DNA of 64,000 nucleotides. Origin: Karalla daura. Its lineage: Eukaryota; Chordata; Actinopteri; Chaetodontiformes; Leiognathidae. The position numbers and the translations under genes are program-made. The stretch covers positions 6,328,210 through 6,392,209 of the forward strand of contig CM055198.1 of assembly GCA_029224185.1 (NCBI GenBank), given 5' to 3'. Position 1 is the first letter of the stretch. Each line of letters opens with the position of its first letter. This document shows positions 10,661-23,340 of this stretch, one piece after another. The notes under the pieces are model-generated. The model searched no databases and was not told where the DNA came from. It was given only the letters and a program-made list of their open reading frames with translations.

Positions 10661-12992
10661 TTTTTTGGTGCCAGAAGTTGCAGTGGGATTGAAGTGTTTC
10701 TTACCCACTTCAAACTCAAATATTTCTAACAGAAAGAGGCATGGAGGCAATATCCAGGGAGGTTTAAAAAGTGCAAGTACAGATGTCACCATGAAATTTA
10801 ACATAAACCCAAAGTATACAAAATTGGGCTATTTTATTACATGATTTTGTACAGTAGTGGTAGCTTAAAGTCAGCTGTATTTCAGCATATATAAGTTTTC
10901 ATTGTAAAAATATATTAACTGTACTTAACTTTGTTTACCACTAGTGCCACTGTGTCCATATTTTCTTTATTGTCTTTTCACCTCTGTCCTTGCTCTCCAC
11001 TAGTTGCAACAGTGGGACTAAAATGGAATATCTTATATTAAAAAATGGATCAAATTGCCTTGTTTAATGCAAAATACGCCTATAACTCAGCCTGTTTTCA
11101 GCCACCTCATTTCCTGCAGCTTGATTCTAGCACCTGTTTTCAGCAGGAAACTGTACACACCCACTCGACGCTGCTTGCCATGCACACGCTGGCAGACAGA
11201 TTAAATTAGAAGCTAGACGGTGAGCAGAGCGATGCCTTCAGCAGTCTCAGTGCCACATTTCACAACCAGGGCTGAAAGCCGGCAGAATACAGAACTTGTT
11301 TTGGAAAGGTGGGCAGAGAAACCTCTTCGGAAAAACGCTAATGCTACCCTCTGTCCTCTAGACCAAGATGCCAGCCAGTTCTGTCAGCCTTAAATCAGAT
11401 TTTAAGCCCCTGCAAATTTATTCTACATTTTCTGTTATACATTTCTAACATTCTTTGCTTCTAAACGCTGATACTTGCAGAAAATATGTTTGTAATGTAA
11501 ACATTATGTGTGATATTTGATTAAAGAGACATTCCAAGTGGCTCTTAAGATTAACTCAGCATGAACTTTCGCAACTGAACTGGAACACTGATTAATATCT
11601 GCTTGCTGCAGGCCTCCTTTATGAACAGATCATTGCAGCTGTGGTGTGCAGGTGCTCACAACAATGGTCCAGAGACTCGGGAAGATTCCAGCGACGACAA
11701 GAATTACTGACTTTTGACTGCTTTAAAAATGTGTTTACTGAAAAACATGCAAAAGCAAGAGCACAAACAGCTCCTACATATTAAGTGCAACTGTCCGTCT
11801 CCCTCCCTGCAGTGGCTCGACTCACTTTGCTACAGATGATTTACCGTTTTCTCTTCTTCACTCTTGGATGTTTTAAAACGTTAAGGACTGTAGTGCTTTC
11901 TTTGTTATTCACTTCATTTTGATTTTAAAAAGTTTGCTTTTTGCCCTCGGGCTGCTCTCTGAATAGCTGACACTTGTGCCACAGCGTATTCAGGTGCTTC
12001 GAGAACCTCCAACGCAAACATTTCATGACTTAAAAATTGCCGTGTGCTGAGTGTTTGTTTTATACGCTTGACTTTCTGACAGCATAGCTCATGAATACAG
12101 CACCCTCCACATGCACATACACACACAGTGACCCAAATTATACAGCTTGTAAGCGACTGACTTCACATTACCTTGAGAATCAAATCAAAGAGTGTTAAAT
12201 ATTCTGCAAAAATGTCGTTGGTTCATAAATGAGCAACAATGGAGAGGTCAGTACCTCATCAAAAGCTACACTTAATGGATGAAATAATTAAGTAATTTAA
12301 CAACCTAACATCAATACTTCTGTAAAAGCTGGTATGTAATTATTGCTCTTTGGATTTAACTGGCACAAAATGAACTTGGACTTATTGACTGCCAGTCTCT
12401 TAGACAGTGAGGTCCCTTCAGATTAAAGGACCCATGGATGAGACATGATGGATGGGTGGATTGGCAGAGTGAGGGACAGAGACAGAGCAGATTTTTAAAT
12501 GGCAGTTCTCCTATTGTAAGTAATTACAAAGCTCAATGTTTTCCAGTGGAGAGTAGAGGTGTAGATGGAGCAAGGTGGAGGCAAAGCTAGGTAGGTGAGT
12601 AGGTAACTGACCCGGACGCCGTTTCTGAGTGTGCAGAGAAAGTTCCAGAGGGACTGAACTGCTCTGCATTATGAGACCAGGGATGCACCCTTCATTCACA
12701 CACTGAACTACATACTGTATATTGGTGAACTACTGTGCATTTTGTGTGTTCATCGGAGTATGATTTGGTGCCTGGCATCTTTTGGAGTCGTCAAAAGGAG
12801 TGCTTCAGTCCAGGGCTTATTACCCAGAGAGCACTGCAGTTAGACATTTCTGGCACTCAGGTCCTTAGCTAATGAAGTGCAGTGTCAGGCACTGTGTATG
12901 TGTATGTTTGCATATGGAAGTGTATGAGACATCCCACTGTGGCATCACATTTAATAGTGACTCAACAAACCGTTGGATTGGAAAGTGTGTAC

Positions 12993-12993
<1 letters not shown>
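10661..12993. other. No supported gene
   Basis: AT-rich unique sequence with no long frame, no clear repeat family and no long simple repeat. Confidence 0.6.
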
Positions 12994-13048
<55 letters not shown>

Positions 13049-13080
13049 GCCCCACACACACACACAGGGCCCCACACACA
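12994..13080. repeat. (AC)n plus two copies of a 20-bp unit
   Basis: A pure AC tract to 13046 is followed by a 20-bp unit that joins CACACAGGGC to CCCACACACA. The unit is present twice in tandem (13041-13060, 13061-13080). Confidence 0.95.
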
Positions 13081-13679
13081 TAGAAGCTCTTTAAAGCTTG
13101 CACAGAGGCACACAAGGGCAGTCACTGGATCATAATAATAATTCTTTTCATCATGTTTTGAACAAGATCAGCCAAATGTCGCTCTGCTCTAAAGGAAATA
13201 CTGTCAACAATTATATTTCTTTTGAATGCCTGTGTTGTTACAATAACAAAAAAAGTGATAAATGACTGTAATCAGCAGTGCCATTTTACCCAGTGTAACA
13301 CCCACGGCCTTTTGAAGGACACTCAGTTACTGAAGCAGCCTTTAAAATAAACCCCAAGAATAGGTGACAGCATAATTTCCATGGTGTCTCCTGATTGCTG
13401 CGCCGTCACATCACCAAATTTGTGTTGTACCATATTTATACTCTCGTCGAACCTGCTCTCAATGACACATTCACAGCTGTCAGTGCCAAGGTAAAAACCT
13501 GTCTCTCCTACAGGGATGACAGTGCAGCTCTGGGCCCCCAAAATAAAAAAAAGGAGGAAAATGTAGCTGTAGCTTTTCCTTCCTAACAGTTAAACAAGAA
13601 GAACCTGCATCTCTAAATGGTTTAACGGTCTAAAAGGTTTCGATGAGGCAAAAAGGGCCGTGTAGACCTACATGTGAAA

Positions 13680-13684
<5 letters not shown>

Positions 13685-13762
<78 letters not shown>
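13685..13762. repeat. Compound (TA)n(CA)n(TA)n microsatellite
   Basis: An AT dinucleotide tract is split by a short CA tract (13712-13726). The AT parts are self-complementary and could form cruciforms. Confidence 0.95.
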
Positions 13763-13770
<8 letters not shown>

Positions 13771-16700
13771 TTTATATGGGCATAAAGCGCTGTTTACAGT
13801 CTGTTCTGACACGTGGGAGGGGAGTTAACTCGGTGGTGGCCTTCAAAATAAATGATGTGCCCAAGGCCTGCTCCTGGATAGAGGTGATCCAGGGCTCTGT
13901 GGCCTCACTGCTATGAATGTGCATACAGCATTTGTACACACTGGTGTGCATGTTTGCTGCTGTGATGCGTTTGAGCGCTCCGGGGCTTGTTATTTTGTCA
14001 GCGCAGACAGGGACTTGAAAATGTCAGGTTGTTTCCCAAAAGTACACCAGATATATGGTCGTGAATTCCCTGCAACCGAATGCGTGTAGGAAAATCATTA
14101 CGCAGGAAATGTTGACAAGTATAGCATATGCCTTACGGGGCTGCAGGGGGCTTGTTTGTACAAGTGGGTAAGTGATCTGTGAAAACAGCAGCCTGGGTGT
14201 CTGTTTTAATATGATGAACAAACTTCAGGAGAGCCTGAAGAGCTGAATGGATGCATCCATTGGATGGACTGACTCAGTGGGTACAGAGGCATGGATGAAA
14301 CAGAAGACTAAATGAAAGATAATTATGTGTACACAGGGATGAAGGATGGGCTGATGATGGATGGATATTATGTTGCGTTAGACTCGAACTGTAAATGCAT
14401 TGACAGACTGCCCTGCAACGCTGCCTCCCCGCACCTGGTGCACATGCTGCGCCAACAGCTGTTCACTCACCCATCATCTGCACCTGACGCAAGGCACATG
14501 AGCTCCAGCTAACCCCACATTATTATAAGCTTAACTGAGTTACAAGGCAGTTTAGCTGAGCGTTGCTCCTTCGCGCTAATCAATAATGCTAGATTGTGTT
14601 GCTGACAGAACGGCTACAACAGGTGCTGTAAAAAACAAATGCAGCATGTTTATTTCAATTTACTTCCATTTGTGCATTCTAATGCATTATAGTTATGACT
14701 GTGTTTGTGTGTGTGTGTGTGCAAGTATTTACACCTTCATAGAGCAAATGCGACGATGCAAAGGACTTTGACAGATGATAAATGTTATCGATCCCTTTGG
14801 GGATATTCTGTAATTTATCACAGCAATAAAAGCCAAATACGAAATCAATTAAGTTATAGATTTTGGAATAAACAGAGATAGCAAACAGCCAATCAAGAAA
14901 GACATTAACGCTGTTTAAAATCCAGTAACAATACAATTATGGGGACATGAGCACCAACCACCAGGCCTGAATAATACAAAGGAACAGCGATTGGGTGGAC
15001 GTACAGTTACCTCTCAGCTCATCATATTTTAGACACACAGATCCAGGGAACTATGTATCATGAATTTAGTGCAAAAAGAAAAGATCAAAATGCATGTTAT
15101 CCTTCATTAATTTAAGCCCTGGCTAGTAATTGGACAGCAGTCTCAGGGTGAGACATGCATATTATTAAAAAAAAGCAATCAGTGAATACCACTCAATGAC
15201 ACACACACACACCAATACCATGACAGGTGGCTGCTCTGCCGAGTGTCTAAACTCCAGGCCATCAGACATGTGGACCGAACGAGCCACATGTCCAACCCTG
15301 TGATTGGTGGACGACTTGTTCTAGTCCAAGATCTGTTCTTCCGCAGCTCTTTGACGTGTCAAAATCACTGCAATATCCCTGTGAATCCTGCCAGCAGAGC
15401 GCTGGTTACGTAACTAAATGAATGCATGGAATTGGTGTAAATGTGAAGCTAACAGGGAAGCAGCAAACAATCATTTCACTTTGCAAAGACTTTGAGGTTA
15501 AATATCGCTCTGATAGTTGGTGCAAACCAAAGATAATACGAAGATAATAACAATAAAGAAAGTAATCCTGTTCATTTCTGCGGGGAAGGAAATGTGCAAA
15601 TCATTGACTTTAATAGGGTAAGGTTACAGTTTACCAAGTCAAATATAAAGATGATTAACACCAGTTCAAATCAAATTTGAGACCATTTTCATTTCAAAGT
15701 AAGCCTGGTGATTAAAAGCAGAAAACAGTGCATGTCCCTGCAAACACACAGTCTCATTAAAGGAGCTGAGCAAACATAACACCCGCATCTCTGAGAACTT
15801 AAAGATCACAGTGCTCAAAAGGCGCAGCCAGCTGCTGAGCTGTGCGTGATGGCAGTTTTTCATTATATGAGCTGCAGCAGGACTCGTCTGCTGTGTACAA
15901 CAAGGCCCTCGCTTTGCAAATGTCACAGGATCACAGAAACCCGCATGCCTGGTCCTGGGTGCCACAATCAAACACTAGCTGCTCAGGAGATTACTTCACA
16001 GCTGCTGCTTGTTATGTCACAGGGTCTCTTGGAAATCACGAGGTATAAACAAGTAATGCCCTTTGCAATTTAGCTGTTTAATCCTAATATCTGATGCGTG
16101 TTTAAAGCTATACATTCATCAACACTGAGACAGGATGTGTGAGCGGGGCTAGACTGAGAGAGATTAGAGCCAGACAGTCACTCTGAGAGTTTTTGCCTTC
16201 TAAGGGGCTACTTATCTGTGGATTGTAGAGCCTCGTGTGTGCATGTAGATCTTTTTACAATATGGAAACTGTCTTTCTGCCTCTTCTTCATCCTGACTTT
16301 TCCCCAGCGTCTCCCTCACTGCCCGCTAATCTCCCGCCTCTCTGTTTCGCCTCCCTTTTGTTGTCTCAATCATCTCTCTTCTCTAGCGAATTCATCTCCT
16401 TTCCTCTACCTCCCTCCTCCCCTCGCTGTGATGTTGGAGCTGTAGCCCATGGATGCGTCAGAACACTGTGAACACGACATCCTTCCATCTCTTGCCACAG
16501 GCCACTCCCTTATCCCCATTAGACAGGAGTTGGGGGAGAGATGCCGCCAACAAACGATGTTCCACTGCCCGAGGACCCCAGAACACATTTGCATGGACAT
16601 AAATGCACCCACACACACATTCAGACATACACATGTTGAGAGGTGGCCAAACATATAAAAACAAATGTACACACAAGTGGATGATAACACCATGCTTCAG

Positions 16701-17255
16701 GGCACCACAAGGGTCTTGAATTAATTTTTTTTCTCACATAAATCTCACTTAACGTAGATGATGCTACTAATTATCTCCTCATGTCCTAATTTTAATTATT
16801 TGTTTGTTTGTCCAATGTGGCTCTTGCATTGTGATGCTCTTATTTGAGCCAGCACTGTTAGTTGGCCTTTTGGATTGAATTGGAGGGTGCAATGAACCAC
16901 AATTACTGGGCATTTTAATGCTGTTGTTTGTAGTGTTGTTTTGAAAATCACACAGTTGTGGTTTTATCCTACTTCTGTTCAGTTCGGCACAGCTTCACCA
17001 TAACAGTGGTTCATCTATTACTGATGATTATCTTATAACTTTTATTAACTTGCTTTACAAATATAGTTAAATTTCCTCTGTGCAGTCTGACCTGCACAAT
17101 CAACCATCCAACATATAACCCACTTACTTTCTCAGATTATTTGTTTTTTTCTTCCACTAGCTCTGCATTTGACATCAATCACCCTTTTTCCCCGTGGCAA
17201 GCTCATTTCAGAGTGGTAGGACAGTGGGACTTTTTTCTGCTGTTTTGGGGGTAAA

Positions 17256-17332
<77 letters not shown>
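17256..17332. repeat. Compound (TC)n(AC)n microsatellite
   Basis: About nine TC units run directly into about 30 AC units. Confidence 0.96.
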
Positions 17333-17333
<1 letters not shown>

Positions 17334-19703
17334 GACAAGAGATTAAAGCATTACAGATTTCAACATCGACTTGGAACATGACGATCTTGTTTGTTCCCCA
17401 AAAAATGTCAAAGAGAGTTTAGTCCCCTGTTTGCCTCATGATCTCTGGTATTTTTCACCTCCTAAGACCAAAATAAAGCAACGAATATTTGTGACTCAGA
17501 AACCAAAACTCTGGTTTCCTTAAGTCAAAGACTACACATCATATCATTTCATACAAAGCAAAATAACAGCTGTGTTCTCATTTGAAACTGTTTATGTGCA
17601 GACTCATGTCTAATATAATTCTGAACATAACTCTGCTGAGACACAGTGAGTCCTCAAATGTACAACCTCTCCTCTAACCACAAAAGACATGAAAGTCTGT
17701 CTGTCTTCTCCCCAAATCCTTCAGCCTTTATTGTTTCTGATGCATTTAAACAGACTGACAGTGAACTGAGAGATATTTTTCATTCAGTGTGTTCTCTGCT
17801 CCTGGGCTAAATCAGTCCTTCCTCCTCACACAAACCACAGGTGTGAGACACAGCTCCTTTGCCTCGGGTTTAGTGCGATTTAATGTGTGCCATAAAGAGG
17901 AAGCCACCCTCTTGAAGGAGGACAGAAAAGTGTCATCAGTTTGGGAGACGGAGGTGAGAGTTACTTCCATGCCAATCTGTCACATGACCTACAGGCATGG
18001 TAGACAATGGGAGCAGAAAAAATTTCAAGATGGAAGGCAAAATGCAAGAGGTGGTTGACAGATGACTGTGCAGGAGGAGAGACAGAGGGATATGGTACAA
18101 GTCACCCCACTGCTATAAGGATTGCAGCCGTGTGTCATTTATCGTATGTACATGTGTGTGACTGTGTGTGTCTCAGACATGTGGGCACCCGTTTTTATAT
18201 TTCCTGAACTGGACTGAGCCTCTATTACCCCTTGCAGACACCAGTGAACACTGTTTCCTTAGAATCCAATAGTCCTGGACAAAGACATGGCTCACCATTT
18301 AGGAGATTATGGTTTATTTTCAGCAAACAGATGGAACGTGCGCTGGAGAGGAGGGTTGGAGAGATGGCTGCAGGCCACAACGCAGCTCATGCACCCATGT
18401 GTGCACTACTGGACAGATCTAGTTAGGCGGAAAAACGCTTGGGCATAAAGCAATTAGACCGCATGTTCTAAAATGTGGACTGAGAATGAAGTCGTTTTAT
18501 GGCAGAGACATCTCTAATGAGAAGGAGAGAGAGGAGGGAGGAGGCGGAATTTAGTGACCCTCTCTCCCCAGCTCCTAGCACTGCACGGAGCGCCTGCACC
18601 AAAAGATGAATAACGATCTGAGCCTTTTTTCCATATGGTGTCAAACTCCATCTGGAGTCACCCAATTACTGTAACTCTCAAAACCAACATAACATTGAAG
18701 AAACAGCCCTCGTTAGACAGCTAGAAACAACAAGTCATGTAATATATCGACTTATTGTTGCAACAGTGTGTGTCTTGCATACTTTCTGTTGACGTAATTA
18801 GGTGCCGACTTTAACTTTTTTTGTCATATTAATGACATCTCTTGATTGACTGAGTATCTGAAACATCCCGTGTTTTGTATTGGTAGTGAAAAGCTCAAAG
18901 GGTTTAAAGGGTCTGGTGGCTCTGGAACACACTTGTTTTCCATTTCCTGTGGATGTAGTCCAAAGAGCTGCCCCTGATGTTTGTTTTGGCATTCGGTAGA
19001 TCTGATGAAGCTTTTACTGCACCCCAGGAATTATGTGGTTCTGGGAGCAGTTTGAAAAAAAAAAAGCATCAAACAAACAAATAAAAACATTGTTATGTTG
19101 ATGTTAATGTAATTTAAATTTCAATAGCAACACATTTCATTGGGTATATTTTAGGACTGATTGTTCCTCTTGTTTTGGGTTACATTTTCATGTAATTTCA
19201 GGTAGTTATTATGCCAATCATCCATGTAAATCATGTGTCCACAGTGCCAATTAAAAAAAATCAACAAAACAAACAAAACTTTGGAATTGCTTACATTCAC
19301 AAATACATAACACAATTCTTATACTCAGAGTAGTATATATAGTACACGTCCTATAGGGAATTACTGTAAATACTAGCTCTCATCCTCAATGCCTGGCATT
19401 GGTTCAGCAGATCAGACCAACTGTCAAGCCCCCACTTCACTGCCCTTTTGTTTTGCAGTCCGCCTTGCCCTCTCTGGATTTTGTTTATCCAAAACTGGGG
19501 CAGACACTGTCGTGGTGGCATTTCATGTGATGGCACAAAATCAGGGATTAGTTTGTAGGCTAGGGGCTTAGGGGCCGGTTAGGGCCCAGACGGCCCAATG
19601 CACAAGAAGGCATGTCATCTCCACCCCCCTGCAAACGGCTGCTTGGTTGAGGAAGTCTTATGGGCGTAAAGGCGAGAGAGCAGTTGGAAAAAAAGATAAT
19701 GTC

Positions 19704-20510
19704 ATGTACCACCTGGTGACAGTCTGTCTGGTGACAGCCTTGGACATGGTTTTACCTACTACAGAGAAATTAAATCAGAAGTTATTGGTGCTCTATAAAG
19801 AAATCTTACTCTATGGTGGAAAAAATATATGGACTATGAATGTATGCAACTGGCCAAGGGCTGTGGATTTAATGTCCGATGTGTCACAGGCTGTGCTTCT
19901 ACTGGTGTGTTGTTCTCTCTGTCTCTCTCTCTCTCTGTTTTTGTTTTTTTTCTACGTCCATGGCTGTGGTCATGCTTTTCCTGCTCCTGGCTTCATGCTG
20001 CTGAAACATCTGCAAGTAATCACCACATCAAGTGCAGCACTACATCAAGCCCTGTGCAGCCTCCAGTCTCCCCCGGATCATCACGTCACTCACAGTGGTG
20101 GCTGCGCTTCGGGCTGTACCTTCAGCTCTATAGTCCTCTTATTCTTTGTGATTAATCCCTTGTGCTCACATCCAGTTTCCCTGCACTCCAGACCTCCTTC
20201 ACAGTCTACTTGCCTCTATCTCCCGTTGATCTGCCTACACGGCACTGTTATTCTTGTCTCTGAGCAAACAGCCATTGGGTCGTTTTTCTCATCCTCAGTC
20301 CAAGGACTGCACTCTGCACTGCCAACCACAATGTGGTTCAGTGGCCATCTTCTTTCCTTCAGTCAACCTTTATACACTCTGTTAAGTAAAAAATGTTGTG
20401 TTGTTCCATCAAGTCTGTGTGTTGCATCTGGGTTTGACGGTTTCAACGTACTCTGTAATAATTATATTTGTGCATTTGGGGCACGGGCACAAACAACATG
20501 GCAGCGATAA
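19704..20510 (+). other. Longest ATG-started open frame in the window (268 codons)
   Basis: From the ATG at 19704 the frame is open for 268 codons. It passes through a (CT)n tract that encodes alternating Leu/Ser and then a T-run encoding Phe, followed by a Ser/Leu/Cys/His-rich sequence with no recognisable domain. The strand is pyrimidine-rich over much of this stretch, which lowers stop-codon frequency. There is no convincing polyadenylation or promoter context. I regard it as probably non-coding, but its length deserves a conservation check. Confidence 0.12.
19914..19936. repeat. (CT)n short tract
   Basis: Short CT tract with one G interruption. It lies inside the 268-codon frame and codes for its Leu/Ser run. 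Confidence 0.9.
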
Positions 20511-21027
20511 CAGAAACATTTCCTTCATTAATTTGAAATCCAAATGATTTAATTTAACTCACATTGTATGCTCACAATATAAGAGGGACAATCCATTTCA
20601 GTTTCCATTTCTCGGCATGCTGTTAGATTCTTTCATGAATTGCATATTATCTTTTATATACAAATCAGGTGAGAGACACTGCAAAACTGGTTTAGCAAAA
20701 GTCTTGGGAAATTGGCAGCAGGGTATAGATGCAGCCAAAAATGTGGGTGTCTAATCTCTATTTGGACAGAGTTTCAATATCCTTTCCTGCTCCTTTGGCT
20801 GTTAGCTACCACAGTGGATCATCTGTTTCCATCTCATTGGCACACGGGGCTGATCAGATTGCCTTTTTCTTTTCAGCCTCTTTGTTTGTGATCAGAAAAT
20901 TTGATTTGGCATTAGCTTTTTACACTGGCTGCCTATCCTGATACAGCCGTCTCCCCTTTTTACTGTTGCTAGGGACCAATAATTTAGGATGCATTGGCTT
21001 GAGCATGCCCTGTTTTTGTGGAACAAA

Positions 21028-21115
21028 GCACAGTTCAATGTCTTGCTCAAGGATACTCGACCATGTGGAGGCGAGTGGTTAAGATGCCAAAGCCTGAGAC
21101 TCCTGTGCTGCCCCC
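21028..21115 (+). repeat. Teleost dispersed-repeat fragment (TCTTGCTCAAGGA type)
   Basis: TTCAATGTCTTGCTCAAGGA followed by TACTCGACCATGTGGAGG matches a recurring teleost dispersed sequence (consensus near CTTGCTCAAGGACACTTCGA). Boundaries are approximate. Confidence 0.5.
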
Positions 21116-21773
21116 ATCCCTTGGAGAGAGCTCCTTTCTAATGCACTCTTTGTTTTTTATTTCATCAACAATAAACTATGGTCCTATGGTCTCCTCTCTA
21201 TTAAGTCCCAAAAAAGGTTCAAGGTACGGTGCAAAGGCGACACCTTCGGAGAGAAAATCTCTTTGACATATCACAGGTGCATTAAATGCCACAGGAAACG
21301 TGTCTTCTCCTAAGTATCCCTCACAGGCAGTGAATGGCAAGTAAAAGGTTCTGTTTGGGTTTTTAATCCATCATTTGCTTTCAGCAGAACTGGGAAAAAA
21401 GGTTTTGGTATAGTTTTGGGAAACAAAGTCAGATGTAATTGTACAGTAATCCAATCAAATTGATAATACAATCAAAACCTCAAAAAATAAACAAGTGGAC
21501 TTCGGTATCTCTGATGAGAATGTAGTCCCTGTACATTCTGTGGATGTGTAAACCACGATGCAGTGCTCCGATCAAAGCACGATGATCATTGTGCCCCATG
21601 CATCCAGCGGAGAGCAACCAGCATCTATGCATTGCTAGGATAATTGAAGACATGCATTAAGTCACAGCACAGGTTCCACTGATACAAACTCCCTCTCTAG
21701 AACTCTATGTGGTGCGCTCTGGTGTATGAGCCGCCGGCACGTTTTGACATGTGTATGTGCGCCTCGGTGCAAC

Positions 21774-21800
21774 TGTGTGTGTGTGTGTGTGAATGTGTGT
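21774..21800. repeat. (TG)n short tract
   Basis: TG dinucleotide tract with a short GAA break. Confidence 0.9.
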
Positions 21801-21971
21801 GCTTGCACAGCACTCCCGGCTAACTCAAACATTATTAAGTGATGGTAGGATGGAAGGCACGTCAGCTGGAGATGGAAAACAGCTGTTCAATTTCACACTC
21901 TCTCCCTCAGTTGTGTGCCTACAGTCTCTTTACCTCTCCCCACACTCCAGCCCCCTTTCCACACACATGCT

Positions 21972-21992
21972 TACACACACACACACACACAC
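21972..21992. repeat. (AC)n short tract
   Basis: About ten AC units. Confidence 0.9.
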
Positions 21993-22124
21993 AAACACCT
22001 CCATATCTGGGACTTATACCATCTCTACCCACTGAATATACAATGACAGTATATACAATCTATATAGAATATACAATGGAATTACAGGCAGCAGCTTCTA
22101 TGGTCTTTCAAACCTACTATGGTA

Positions 22125-22151
22125 ACACACACACACACTGACACACACACT

Positions 22152-22226
<75 letters not shown>

Positions 22227-22233
22227 ACACACA
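22125..22233. repeat. (AC)n microsatellite with ACTG interruptions
   Basis: 109-bp AC tract with two early CTGA breaks and one late AT break. The breaks at the left edge suggest older sequence there. Confidence 0.96.
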
Positions 22234-22761
22234 GTATATAAAGCTTGTTCGGACCCAGACCACTGAGCTGAGTCAACATTTCAATTATTTATCACAAGTC
22301 TAGTACAGCACGCAGGGGCTGTCCAGCAGAGGGACTGAGGGACTTGTCGCCACATAAGAACAGTGATGAGTTCCTATTACCCAGCTCAGCATTTTAACAC
22401 TTATACTGCAAACTGACCTCCAAGACCATAGCTCTCAAAAACATAACTGGCCATCATTCACTGCAGCTTCTTTTGGTATTGGTCAGGGTTTTTTTTTTTT
22501 CAATGCTCGCTATCTCTTTCTTTTCTCTTTGCAGATGGAAACACGCACCAACACAAGGAGCTTTGTCCTGGGTGCAGCAGATCCTGTAGAAAAACACAGG
22601 ATTTGCAGTGTGACACAACCACCTCTTACAGAATAAACTTATTGCACAAACAGACGAGCCAATTTCTTCTCAGGCAAATAAATGTGACATGTTTTTCTCT
22701 TTGCAAGTGTATTTTTTTTCAGCTAGATAGATTAAGCTAAGCCAGGTAAAAAGATAGACAG

Positions 22762-22870
22762 ATGCAGAAAACCCACATAGACCCACCAGGAGGACATGCA
22801 AACAACCCAGGAGCTGAACACAAGTCCTTCCTGCTGCAAGCCGTCCACACTAACTATGAACGCACCATGC
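22762..22870 (+). repeat. Teleost interspersed repeat fragment (distal part)
   Basis: The stretch AGAAAACCCACATAGACCC, GGAGGACATGCAAACAACCC, CCTTCCTGCTGCAAGCCGTC and GCACCATGC follows, in order, the segment that normally comes after the piece seen at 44380-44560 in the same common teleost repeat. It is degraded and has no coding potential. Confidence 0.6.
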
Positions 22871-23139
22871 AATCAGATAGACGTGACACAAGCCATTTCT
22901 CTGTTTCACACCCACTTTGGCTGCTTCTCAAATTCGTCATGGAGCTGCCTTAAACGTCAGTTTGACAAAATCTGGGAACATGCACCCCCTCTTCAACATG
23001 TGAAATGACTTCATGTTTTAGTATACGGCCCACATACACTCGTACACCAGTGCGTAGGTGTGGATCAGTGTGATCAGATGGCGATGTTTTTTTTTTTCCT
23101 CATGTGAAAAACAGAGGAGTCCAACTTACACAACAGCAG

Positions 23140-23340
23140 TTACCTGAAGATGACCTCATTTACCGCATCATGACCCCCATTCAATTGCTCCCCATGGTGC
23201 CCGACGCAACAGATAAGCAACAGTAATGTGCACATGTTCTTATGAAGACGCAGACACGGGCCCATTGACACCGAGGCCACGGCTAAATTGACTCAATCTA
23301 AATGGATTAAAAAAAGGCTTTTGCCCCAGAGGCAGTGGCA
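23140..23340. other. Candidate conserved element with a minus-strand exon-like block
   Basis: Mixed-composition, repeat-free sequence. On the minus strand an ATG at 23235 opens 30 codons with a hydrophobic start (MCTLLLLICCVG) that ends at a donor-like CAG|GTAACT at 23144. It could be a secreted-protein first exon, a conserved non-coding element, or chance. Confidence 0.2.

Larger units (their letters stand above)
13081..19703. other. No supported gene; microsatellites only
   Basis: Unique sequence broken by the simple repeats at 13685 and 17256 and a short TG tract at 14705. Frames up to about 100 codons occur and none looks coding. Confidence 0.55.
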
